From Cyanodermella asteris (lineage: Eukaryota; Ascomycota; Lecanoromycetes; Ostropales; Stictidaceae): a stretch of DNA of 64,000 nt. A program made the translations under genes and the position numbers. The stretch covers positions 274,855-338,854 of the forward strand of contig UYJD01000012.1 of NCBI GenBank assembly GCA_900618795.1, written 5' to 3'. The notes beneath the pieces were generated by a model, which saw nothing but the letters and a program-made list of their open reading frames with translations, searched no databases and had not been told where the DNA came from. Within the stretch, counting starts at the first letter, position 1. Each line of letters begins with the position of its first letter. Below, piece by piece: positions 11,897 through 22,374 of the stretch.

Positions 11897-12108
11897 ATCC
11901 CCCCCCCCCCATACAGGAAATGCGCTTCCNNNNNNNNNNNNNNNNNNNNNNNNNNNNNNNNNNNNNNNNNNNNNNNNNNNNNNNNNNNNNNNNNNNNNNN
12001 NNNNNNNNNNNNNNNNNNNNNNNNNNNNNNNNNNNNNNNNNNNNNNNNNNNNNNNNNNNNNNNNNNNNNNNNCCATACAGGAAATGCGCTTCCAGACCCC
12101 CCCCCCCA
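11897..12108. repeat. Probable C-rich minisatellite spanning the gap
   Basis: A 21-bp segment (starting CCATACAGGAAATGCGC) occurs at 11909-11929 immediately left of the N run and again at 12073-12093 immediately right of it. The left copy is preceded by GAT plus a C run, and the right copy is followed by AGA plus a C run. This is what a tandem unit of about 33 bp (the 21-mer, then A-G-A, then about 9-10 C) would leave at the two ends of a gap. The N length would fit about four units, but the number of N may be arbitrary. An alternative is that two contig ends simply overlap by 21 bp. Confidence 0.5.
11930..12072. other. Assembly gap (143 N)
   Basis: A run of N bounded on both sides by the same 21-bp sequence and by poly-C tracts. 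This suggests a collapsed or unsequenceable tandem repeat rather than unique missing DNA. Confidence 0.95.
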
Positions 12109-15100
12109 AGGTGACAAGGATCTCAATTTCGCACCAAAGTAGTTGCCAGATCCCGAGCTAGCGAAGGCGGAGTGCTACCGACCTACCCCACGTGCTTCTT
12201 CACACTCTGAACATGTCACCGTTGCGCCAGCGAAGTGATTGGCTCGCAATTTGTTCGCCGAGACGAGTACCGGGAAAGGCCAGACTGATAGTCACACAAA
12301 GCAGCGACCAGTTACACTCCGGACGACGAAGCAGAAGATCAAGAGCGAAGGCTCGATTTGCATCTGCTTTGGCTCGACTCAAACGGGCAATAGCTATGCT
12401 GCTGAGCACATCCGCAGCTCTTTCCTCACTCTGCTCCATAACCGACACACGTGAACGAACACGGAATGGCATCGACCGCTTCAGACGCGACGTTTGCTTC
12501 CACTTGCGCAGCACGGAATCCAAGGCCAACAGAGTGTTCTGGCCAGATCGACAGCATAGCTGCGTCTCTGCACGGCGTGAGGCCCCTCCCAGCTGGGATG
12601 CAGGGAAGGCCGATTCCCGCCTCGGCGGCCTCGAGACGGAGCCATCGGACCAGGATTCGGTATGCACACGAAATCCCTCAGGAGCATCCAGTCCGGTGCA
12701 GAGAGCCTTCGAGGTGACTTGACCTTGTGTCTGTAGAAATGGAGCGCTGGCCGATCTCGACTCGCAATATAGTGAACTCACAGAACAATCTTCGGCGAAC
12801 CCAAGTCTGCTTGACGTGACAGACAAGGCGAGTTCGGCTATCTTGGAGACCTGGTACAGCATATCGTGCGGGCCCGTTGTGGATTGTTACATGTGACGTG
12901 CAATTCAGTCCGCAAGAGTAGTTGTCGGTGTCTGCTATCATCCGGTGGGACTCGTAAAGCTAGAGAGGCAAACATTGCATATGATCGTTCTTGTGACATG
13001 ACTTGAGCTCATTAACACGACGGCATCACGAATGGGTACTTCGCTATTGGACAGTGATAAAAATTTGCCAAGATCTGCTCTCGTGATTATCCTGGTCATG
13101 GACAAAGAGGATGAAGGAGGTTGCGCCAGCCTCTCAAGCTTCGACTCGACTGAGACATGATATATCAGCCGACGACGAATAGAGATGCAACGGACACGCG
13201 TTCCTGCTGCAAGTGGTAGCTGCTTTCGATGTCAACGATCAGGCTAAGACAGAAGGCTTCAGTTCAAGACATTTCCTGTCTCGGACTTGTTTTGACCTGC
13301 CAAACAAAACGTCCTATCACAGACTGGCGGAAAAGCGTGCCTGAAAGCAAAGTATGGCAACAGCTCTAAATTTCTGCATGTTCCTCCTCGAGACAGTCCG
13401 AGACATTTCTTTGCAGCGCGACATGATCAGATGGAGATAATGCTTCCGTTTCGATAGTACGAACCATGACAGTATGTATGTAACAACGAGACGATCAGCA
13501 CCGAGAAGGCCTATTTGGTATAGCGGCAAGCATCACGAACATTGTAAAGCTTCATTTGAAAATCACTCAGCCGCCCGTGCCAAACGTTGTGCAAGGTGGT
13601 GACCCGATTTAGGTGAGCGTTCAACATTGTCTATGAATCATCATTGCGTCCGACGGAGCGAGATTAGGGGGGCTCGTCACCATAAAGAAAGTGCCGTTCA
13701 ACCGTGGAAGATGGGCTGTGCTGCCTTTCCGCACCTAGATTCCAAAGCACCACACGGACCGCAGATACCATATTCTTTCAAGTCAGATGATGATTCATGA
13801 TGCCAGCGAACCAGGGCGTCAGCCACGAAGCAACAGCGGCAAGGGTGTCACCACACGAGTGCCACACAGCACCGGACCGTGTCGGCAGATTTCGATTGTC
13901 AAAAAAAGACCAAAAAAAAAACCAAGGCAGACCACCTCCCTAGTCGCACGGCGCACGAGACGGCACGGGCGGCTAATTCAAGCTGCAAGACAAGGGGGGG
14001 TGGGTTGAAGCGGGCGAATCTGGGTCCCAACCGGCACGAGGTTGTTGTTTTGGTTCACAGCAGCAGTCCCAGAGTCTGGAACTTCCAAATCACCACGTGT
14101 GGTTGACAAGGTAGCCCTGGCGAATGGTACCAATACGACGATGCCTGCGCCACGATCTTGCAGTCTTGGATTTTACGATCTCGGCAGTGAGCTTTTGCGG
14201 GGGCTGCACCGTCGTTACTCTCCTAGCTCGTCAGCCGCTCCCAGCGAAAAGGGGGGCCATGGTGGTAATCGGCGGCGCAAGCGACGGTTTGTCGTTGGAC
14301 GATCAAGGACAAGGCCAGCGACACAAGCACACTAGTTGGGGTGACATGTAGGGGCTCGTGCTTCTCGGCTTTCGATTTCTGGCGGAAAGCGCGCTCTACG
14401 CTCGCCAGGCAAAAGAGTTTGGCCTCGTGGAACAAAGGAGGAGGAGAGGCTTGAGAAGCACGCCCTTCTGGCCTCGCCCTTCCATCATCTGCGTCCCCTT
14501 CTCGGAAAGCTCGTTGCCGTTTCCAGCCTAGGGGACTTTTCGCGGATGTCAGTTGAGAATCCCCCCTTTGGGTTTGCGCCAGGTGTTGTTGTAACAGTCG
14601 AGTCTGACCCCAGCCTGACCACAAGAGGCACCATGACACTGAAGCCGGTGCTTGCCAGGCTCTGATCTTCGTATCGTCAGATTCGTCGGATAATTGGCGA
14701 CAAGATAGGGTTTCAGAAAGCTCGCTGTTGATTGTGGAGTCAAAGGCTGTTGGTCCTGGATTTAGCGTGTTTCTACAAAGTTCGAAAGCTCTTGGCTGTG
14801 GTGTTGTACCTCGGTATCAGGGACGACCCCATACACCGGAGGTGTTGAACACAAAGCAAACACCGTCGCTACCGAAGTCTCAGTTTCCTAGAAACTCGGC
14901 TATTGGATCGTTTGATATAGTCTTATCAGTGGGGGCGAACAATGGCTGACATGCTTTGCCCCCCAATAATCTTCAACTACGGCGGCATTCATGATTGGTG
15001 TCGAGCTGACCGGCTCGTCATATGCGTTCGGCGACAGAAGCCAGCACATGACGTTCAAACTTCAAAGTCAGTAGCTTTGACGTCCGGAGACTATTCAAAC

Positions 15101-16495
15101 CCTGCAGCGGCAAGACGGGAAACGGCGCTTTGTCGAGCAGCTGTCAAATAATGAAATGGCAATAATGCGGCGGAAGACAAGATCATTTTCACCGCTCCGA
15201 CTTGCGTTCAGCCCGAAGAAATGGTCATCGTGCACCAATTGTTTCTCGGCGTCATGCAGCAATAGCTTAATGCCGCAGCCAACCTGCAGCCTTTTTACAG
15301 GTTGTACAGCGAGCTAGAATGGTAGCCGACCGCCTTGCATGAAACCCGAAGCTCGATCCAGATTCGGGCAACAGTGACCTCTGGCGTTGTGGCACTTGTG
15401 GCCGTCCAGATACAGGTTGCCAATCGTTGCTAGCGTCGTGGTTGTTCAGATGCGGTTGTTTGCCTTGTGAAAGTCCTCTGCTTCCAGTTACGACGTGCAG
15501 GCAAGGACGCGATGAAACTGTATCACACAACGCAGCACGGTAGCAAGCGCCAAACGAGATTCGAAATTCCGGGTTGCCGAGCTTGACTTCCAGCCAACCA
15601 CGGCTGTGCCGCCTCGATTTCTCGCACGGGGCAAGACTCGGCAAAGAAGCCGAGCAGAGTCTGGGTCGCCGGCATTCGGTCCTGTTCAGCTCCGGCGTTT
15701 CGGCGGAACTGGAATTTTGTGGCGAACCTTGAGCGCTTGGAAGGAGTCGTCGATACGGAGCACAGTATGATTGTTCCATGATCAGCTTTAGCTAGACGCA
15801 GGCCGCCAATTGGTCAAGAGACGCGACAAAGCGCGTGGAAGTGAACGGCAATTGGCATCGAGAGTTCGGGACTACTGATGATGCTGAAGACATACGTAGC
15901 CTCATCAGCCCGACTACCTCTGCGCGTCGTACGGTCTCTGCACGTACGGCTTCAATCATTCGTTTTGCAGCACTGCCTGTTCCTCGGTTCTGCTCCATCA
16001 AGGTTCGTGGGCCTGCAAACATGGGCCAAGAATTATAACCGTCGAACGGCGGGCGATCGCCGAATCCTTCTGGGGGAGCAGATCTTACACATACCCGGAC
16101 GGGAAGGTGGAAACGTCAGCTGGTTAGCTCATCAAGGATGTACCAACAATGCAGGGGCATGCTGACGCTTCGATTTTGACGATCACAGACAAACCATGGT
16201 ACTGCAATTGGTCAGCGAACAAATCCTCGGCCCTCAAACGACATGGTCGTCTGCATTGCCATGTCAGCGTTCTTACGGGTCCATGGCACGGGGCTGCTAA
16301 CAAGTTCAAGGCGCCTGCGTGGTGAACATCTTCTGGCCGCGGTCCCAGCCACAAAGTCTGGGCTTCGATCGTGACTTTGGCCTACATACATCCAGTTGGA
16401 GGACGGGCTTGGATCCCAAAGCCCCAGGATTGGTTGCTGCGTCTTGTAGTCGGATCTTCGCCGTATACGGAGTCTTGGTCTAACTAATCTCTGTG

Positions 16496-17644
16496 CTATA
16501 TGGCTTCGCTCTTGCCATTGGGTATCTCGTTTCCATCATCGTCGATGTCTAATCTGTGAACCATCCAGTCCAGGGTTTCCAGCGACTCGGGTACATGAGC
16601 CCACCAGGTAAGAGGCCAACAGTGCATCATGTTCTCCCAGAACTGCCATTCTCCAAAAGCGCCAGCTTTCCGGAGTTTCTCAACGAGGATCTTGGCATCT
16701 GGACTTAGAACATCGTGTCCGGCAATCAGACCATCGACCCGTATACCACATTGACCGAGCCCACTAAGGTCGGCTAGCACTGGACTGACCCTGGGATCCG
16801 TGTTTTCGAGTTGAGCTTCGCGCTCGGGAGCCTGCCTGACTGACAAGGCCCTGACCGCGGACGGGTGTGCGGTTGATGACATGCTGCCGCACCAGATCTT
16901 TGCCACCGTACCGGTAAAGTTCGAAGTGAGTATGGGGTCCAGTCGCGTTACCATCTCCATCTCGGGGTTGTTGTTACGCATATCGGTGGCTGGGCAGAGG
17001 AGCAGGACGCGCACCAGGGCATTGGCGTGAGGTGACCGCCCGGCTGTCAGTGGATCCTCTTCACTGGTTGTTTGCATCGCCGGTGCATCTGGAAGACCTT
17101 CTGCAGGAGAAGCATTCTCTCCACCCTCAAAAGAACCGGCCCAGCCACCAGCAATGCCAACAGCTAGTGTCAAGGCGATATTGCCGCCACTGCTGTCTCC
17201 GGCCAAGGCCACGGTGGAGCCCTCCGTGGCCGCATGAGCCAGAACGTCCTTCAGCCAAAGGCGCAGGATACGCAGGCTCTCTGCTGCAGGACTGCTCGGA
17301 GCCAGAGGGTAGCTCACTACATGGAGCTGGTTAGCACTACCCAGGCCACTCAACCTGCGACAGAGCTCGGCGAGTAGCTTCCAATGGTCACTTGACGGGG
17401 TGTTCTGAAAACCGCCCCCACTGAAATAGTAGATGTGATGCTTGGCTTTGGAGACACCCTGGCCAGCTGTTTTTGGAGCAAGGGCATATGTGTAGACATC
17501 CTTGACAAGAATGAGTAGTCGCCGCGGGTAGTGTAGCGCAGGGAAGGACCTTCTGGATCGAGAGGAGCATCCTGGCCGTGGGCCTGCATAGCCATTCGAA
17601 GGTCGGGACTGGCCACACGCTTGATGCGATCGGCCGCGGTACAT
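16496..17644 (-). CDS. Alpha/beta hydrolase (HSL/esterase type); 5' end appears out of frame
   Basis: The frame from about 17515 down to the stop encodes a good alpha/beta-hydrolase-3 catalytic domain. It has an oxyanion motif YYFSGGGF, the block VVSYPLAPSSPA, a nucleophile elbow GDSSGG, an Asp in AGHDVLSPDA, and a His in MMHCWPL. These enzymes hydrolyse esters or lactones of small molecules; the substrate cannot be told. The first 45 residues of this frame look like shadow sequence. A neighbouring frame upstream (about 17640-17510) reads more like a family N-terminus (ADRIKRVASPDLRMAMQAHG, then PLDPEGPSLRY). The two frames meet at 17500-17520, where one extra base would join RGDYSFL to VKDVYTYAL. 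The gene may be a young pseudogene, carry a base error, or use an intron I have not placed. A further exon before an acceptor at about 17645 is likely missing. It is the only gene in a 14-kb gene-poor interval. Confidence 0.65.
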   Translation of the reverse strand: MYRGRSHQACGQSRPSNGYAGPRPGCSSRSRRSFPALHYPRRLLILVKDVYTYALAPKTAGQGVSKAKHHIYYFSGGGFQNTPSSDHWKLLAELCRRLSGLGSANQLHVVSYPLAPSSPAAESLRILRLWLKDVLAHAATEGSTVALAGDSSGGNIALTLAVGIAGGWAGSFEGGENASPAEGLPDAPAMQTTSEEDPLTAGRSPHANALVRVLLLCPATDMRNNNPEMEMVTRLDPILTSNFTGTVAKIWCGSMSSTAHPSAVRALSVRQAPEREAQLENTDPRVSPVLADLSGLGQCGIRVDGLIAGHDVLSPDAKILVEKLRKAGAFGEWQFWENMMHCWPLTWWAHVPESLETLDWMVHRLDIDDDGNEIPNGKSEAI

Positions 17645-20600
17645 CTGCAATTTTTTATTTCAACGAAATGTCAAATGAGATGGACAGCACAGACGTGGGT
17701 ACAGACGCAGGGAAACCAGTTACACTTTCAAAGCTGTGCTGTTATGGCAGCCGGAGAGTACTGCAACGCGGGTCTCGTCAAGGATGTAGTACGTACGACG
17801 GTATATCTCTTCGGATCGATGACGAAGCCGATTTACGGTTGTGGGCGAAAATTGCCGTGGTACTGTAGGTGTGGAGAATTCCGCTCAGTACCGCGAGATC
17901 CGGCGCCGGCAAGAATTGGCAGGGATCATGGCTTTGCGAAATCCCAGCTGCATGATGCGGCAAAATCCAGTCTCGATTTGCAGCTTCAAGTGTTGGGCCT
18001 TCATACATGCAGTAGACTGCCTTCCCGATCTTTGCGAAGCTGTCAATCTCTCCTCAACAGATGAGCACGAGCCGACCTTCGTCCTGTTGACCTGGCTGAG
18101 GCATGAGTCGGATGGATGTCAAGGCTAACGTGCACGTGGCGCTAATCTCTCGCAATCCCTGTCGATGATAGGACGAGAGATAACCCGGCCTCGACCGGCG
18201 AGTCAAACGCAAGGCTTAAGGGGCACTATCACTCCGTCGTAACACGGGTTGACGGCCGCATGGTCTCACAGACACGCAGACAAAGTGCGACACCCCTCGT
18301 CACAACCCCGTTGGTGGCGTACTGATGGTCAGGGTGACCTACTGGTAGAAGCAGAGAGCGCAGTCATGAAAGAGTCCGAGATGGTACGTCGAGATACGCA
18401 TTTTCGGTCGAGATGACCAATGAGGTGTTTTTTTTTTCTATTAAAACAAAAATCGTACCTCTTCTGCACAGCGCCGCCGCGATCAGACCTCCTCGGCAGA
18501 GATATACTTCGCGCTAGGCGCCGAACAAGATCTGGGAGTCCAGATATGCCAGATTTGCTTTCTGCTGGATTGCTGGTCGAGATCCGGACGGGTGATCAGA
18601 GATCGGGAAATTCACCATGCTGAGAGCTGCTTTGCCAGGTCAGGGCTCTGAGCACTTCGGATTGTATGCGAGAGCCTTGAGTAGGGTGGCACACTTGGCT
18701 TGCTGCCCGCCCCCATCCCATTCGAGGGCAACCGCAAAACACCTCGATTCGCCGAGGCGCGTGATACATGACTGGCCTGCGCTCGCCAGTATGCATCTTC
18801 GTCATGTTCTGCCTGCTGAGCTCCGTATTCAGCTGCAGGGGAACCGTCGTGCGCCCCCTCCCAATTCGCGTGAACAATTCTATTAGGTGAGCGTCCGAGT
18901 ACTGCCGTTGCAAAAAATGCAAAGCGCAAACTCGTGGTCATCTACTGGGTCGCATTTCCCTGTTATTTCGTGTGAACGACGCTGTGGGGTAATCCGTGAT
19001 GGTGGTGGGGAACTTTCTAAGACAGGGACATTTGGTGTTCGGCGCGGCGAGACGCCACAAGGAGCTTGCCGCGTGGTGAAGTTGTAACCCTACGAAGTGG
19101 TCGTCCGTCGAGAAGGGCCGGTAAGGAGACACGAGCGAAGCCACTTTCGCGGCCTGGAATAATTGTTTGACCTTGCCCTTTCGTCGCACGTTGAGGAGGC
19201 GATTAGGCGGCACCATGCACGGTGCCGAATTCGTGCATTGCAATTGGAACATCTGCACGCCTGCGGAGTGTCGCCTTCCGCGAGGCCTCTGTGGGACGCG
19301 ACATGCGTTCTGGGGTTGAATTGCCATCTGTGAGGCTGATCATTGGCCATCTTGGACAATTCGAGGTGCATGATCGCGAACGAGATGCATGGTCGCCTCC
19401 TGCACGACGAGTCACGCGGATTGTCCACAAGTGCCGAAGCGCCAGGACTAATAGCCATCTAACATGGCGCTAGACAACCCTCCCCGGTCCGGAAGACTCT
19501 GTCCGTTGGCCTAGTTTTCTTGCTAGGCAAACCCGCGAGCATCATCCATCTTGCCTATCTTTCGGTAGTTCTGGGGTGGTCGAACGGGGGTATTCGAGCA
19601 ATACCGTGTGAAGCAAGTGTCTGCTAGCAAGTCGAGCTGCCCGTGGCGCACATTGACGCTCTGATGACCCACGTTTCCATGTAGCGGGGAAGATACAGAA
19701 ATAATGAAGCACCGTAGCCGAGCACAGCTGTGCAGGAATACGGTCCGATTGCTGCAGCCTCTTGCTGCAGCATTGCAGGGGCAGATCAGCTCGATGCCGC
19801 GATGAGCGCCGAGAGAAGCCCTTTGAAACGATCAGCGCAACGTATTGACGAGGCCACGAAACCTTGACCAGCCGAGGCTCCGACAACGGTAAGGCTTGGT
19901 GGCCAGAGGATAATAAGCCAGCATCTCGGGCAAGTGGTGGCGCCAATGACCTTGTCCCGGTTACCTCGAGGCCAACGCGTAGGCTCTCGCAAGATGACCA
20001 CGATGGCAGGTTTAGCCAGCAAAGACGCAGACGCAGTTGCGCGAAAGTTGCGATGGAAGAGTTTCAAAAGACGTTTGACGCTCATGACGAGCTGAGCCAT
20101 CGGGTGGATGGGGACTTGGCTCGTCTGGAGTCTCGTAGACCTTGTCCGCTGCGTGCTGATAGTCCGGTTCACTCTCAGACTCCCGCTGTCGCTTACCCGG
20201 AACAAGAGGAATATGCGAGGTGGCGCATTGGGCTCTGGAACAGCAACGGTTGACATTTTTTCTCCTCGGCCAAGCTGCGGCTGTAGCATCGTACGTGCTA
20301 GCTGGTGTACGATCAAAGTGAAAGACGCGACAGAGAACTCGCTACCGAAGCACCACAGGCACATTGGAAGGGCAGGCCACTGCAGGATCAAAAGCGAAAG
20401 AAAAAAGTGGAGGCCACGATAGGATGTTTGGCGAACAGGAGGGCTGTCATTGGGTCGCCTTACAGGCACAGGAGCAGCATACCCGTGAGCTTAGGCCGAG
20501 AAGCGCAGGCAAATCATTGCCCATGGCCGCAGGTATTAATGGCGATTGCCCTTTGGCCGTGTCAGATCTCATATCTGTGGCCGTGTACAATAGTGACATG

Positions 20601-22374
20601 ATACAACACAGTGCAATACGATAAAGCAGCGGGCGGACCCTGCCAGAGATGGATGCTTTATTGGAGTCGGCTTTCTGCTTTGCCGAGCCAGAGCAAGAGC
20701 AGGCTCACCACTTGCCTGCAGCCCCGTCTGTCTCTTGGAGTATCCTGTCATCCAAGTATTGTACAGTACGCAGATGCCGTCTTGATCATAACGCGCCGAG
20801 TCGTCGCCATGATGCCGGGCGACAGTTCGTAACCCGTGTCCCCGCTGTGCCATTCCTTCACCACTCCACCTCAGTCGATGCTTTACTTTAGCAACAAAGA
20901 TTACCACACCACACCACACCATACCACGCCCTGCATGCCTCCCCCCGTGAAGATCCCGATACAGCTGCATGCCGTCGATGCCGGGTCCATGCTTTGCTCC
21001 GTCGTGGGCTTGACCCTTGCCACGCTGCCCTCACCATTGGTTCAGCGCCGGCTTTTTTTACTCCATTTTCCTGCTTCACGGCCGTCTTCAGATCCTCACC
21101 AAAAGACGCGGCTGTTCCATTGGCTGCCGGCTGCTCGTTCTCGAGCGTATACATATGCTTAGCCCAGCTCCCACCACCGCTGTCAGCTTCGCCTGGCTCG
21201 AGGAATTTTGCACACGGTGGTCAGCAGGGCTACCCTGATGGCCGGTCATTAATTCACGGCCATTTGCCGATTGCGACATCTTGTGACACCGCAGGCCGCC
21301 GCTCCGGACCAATCCAAGGCCAGCCCGTCTTCACTTTACGACCTGGAAGGCGGCTCGACCGGGTCGCCTTTCTGTCGCTTGCTGACTACGTCCGCCGGGC
21401 GGTGCTGCAAGTGCAGCCAGAAGATCCGAAGCCGTAAGCCGTGGCGAGTTCGTGTGCAGAGTGCTCTGTAGCCGGGGACGCATGGTGCTGACCAGCCAGC
21501 CAAGCACGAGCATCATCAGGACACGCACATTACGCGGAACCGCTTGAACTTTGAGACGGCGACTACACATCCAACTGAGGACATTGTGGCCTCGAATAAG
21601 CACGGTCTGGTATCGTTCATCTTCGAGGTGGTAGCTCCAGGTAGCACGTGATCGACGGCGGACTGCTTCTCTCCCATTGTCTTGCGAGCCGGTAACACTG
21701 AGCTCATGACAGCTTGGAGAAAGAGGACGGACGAGCATCGCATCGCATCGCATTTCACAGGCTGTCCACTGTCCACACTTGTCTCGGCGGATCACACTCC
21801 AAGAGAGGCAGCCAGCTGGCCCATCGACCCAAAGGCAATCTAAGCTTTCTGCCGCTGGGAGGAGTGGCTTTTCGCTTTCCCATGTCCTGGTCCGTCCACT
21901 GCGAGCCACGATCTGCCTCCCCCAGCTCAATCTTGGTACGCTGCTGCTCCTCCGGTTCCATACAACTCTCCAACACGCCTGCTCCTGCTTGCATGGTTCC
22001 CGCTCTGTCGCAAGCGCTGGCTGCTAGACTAAAACCATCCGGTTCCTCGTCATCTTGCTCTTTTCCCTCCAACGGCGGCTCCTCCGTGCTCAAACGCTCT
22101 CAAGGTCTCGTACACGTTCTTACCTTCGCCCTTGCCCTCCTAGAATTGCCGGTCGTCCAAGTGACCTGGGACTTCTTCCTCCCGTCGTCAACCTTCATGA
22201 GCTCCTGGATTCCATCTTTTGATCCAGCGGTCCTTGACATCCGATTTCCTGCATACACCCTCGGCTGCATAGGCCGACATATACTCGGCGGACTCTGATA
22301 TCCAGGACGTTCGTTCTTTGCTCGTTAATGCCCCTTGCTCCGACCTGCGACCTTGGACTTTCGTGTCATGGTCA
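17645..22374. other. Gene-poor interval, right part, and leader of the Zn2Cys6 gene
   Basis: About 4.7 kb with no gene I can support. The 5' exons of the hydrolase probably lie in the first few hundred bases (minus strand). The last 600 bp (about 21.7-22.37 kb) are pyrimidine-rich and fit a promoter and 5' leader for the transcription factor gene. A frame at 19849-20253 (+) reads somewhat protein-like (EEFQKTFDAHDELSHRVDGD) but has no suitable start and no recognised family. A short GCATC pentamer repeat lies near 21735-21752. Confidence 0.45.

Larger units (their letters stand above)
8241..16495. other. Gene-poor interval, left part
   Basis: About 8.3 kb with no gene I can support. Open frames are short, mostly lack ATG starts and overlap one another on both strands without a consistent coding frame. 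Base composition is ordinary, with poly-T and poly-A runs (for example near 8890, 9003-9040 and 13910), not the extreme AT richness of heavily RIP-mutated repeats. It includes an assembly gap and a probable minisatellite near 12.0 kb. A 12-bp palindrome (CCGTGTACACGG) lies near 9307. No tRNA, rRNA or transposase-like sequence was recognised. Confidence 0.5.

Noticed and set aside
12200-12862. A 220-codon minus-strand frame in the gene-poor interval
   Set aside because: No ATG near its start, overlaps a 176-codon frame on the other strand, and shows no recognisable motif.
15267-15779. A 170-codon minus-strand frame
   Set aside because: Ser/Arg-rich with random-looking composition, no domain and no splice signals at sensible places.
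19786-20469. A 227-codon minus-strand frame
   Set aside because: No convincing start, mixed composition with no family resemblance, and overlapped by plus-strand frames of similar length.
21714-22298. A 194-codon plus-strand frame before the Zn2Cys6 gene
   Set aside because: Starts at a non-ATG codon, lies in a pyrimidine-rich leader, and the Leu/Ser/Pro-rich product is what such DNA gives by chance.
22318-22374. N-terminal extension of the Zn2Cys6 protein
   Set aside because: The frame upstream of 22375 begins only at a TTG codon; the ATG at 22375 is the first usable start.
8241-22374. Transposon or retroelement remnants in the gene-poor interval
   Set aside because: No reverse-transcriptase, integrase or transposase-like segments, no long terminal or inverted repeats and no AT-rich RIP signature were seen by eye. 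A repeat-library search would be decisive.
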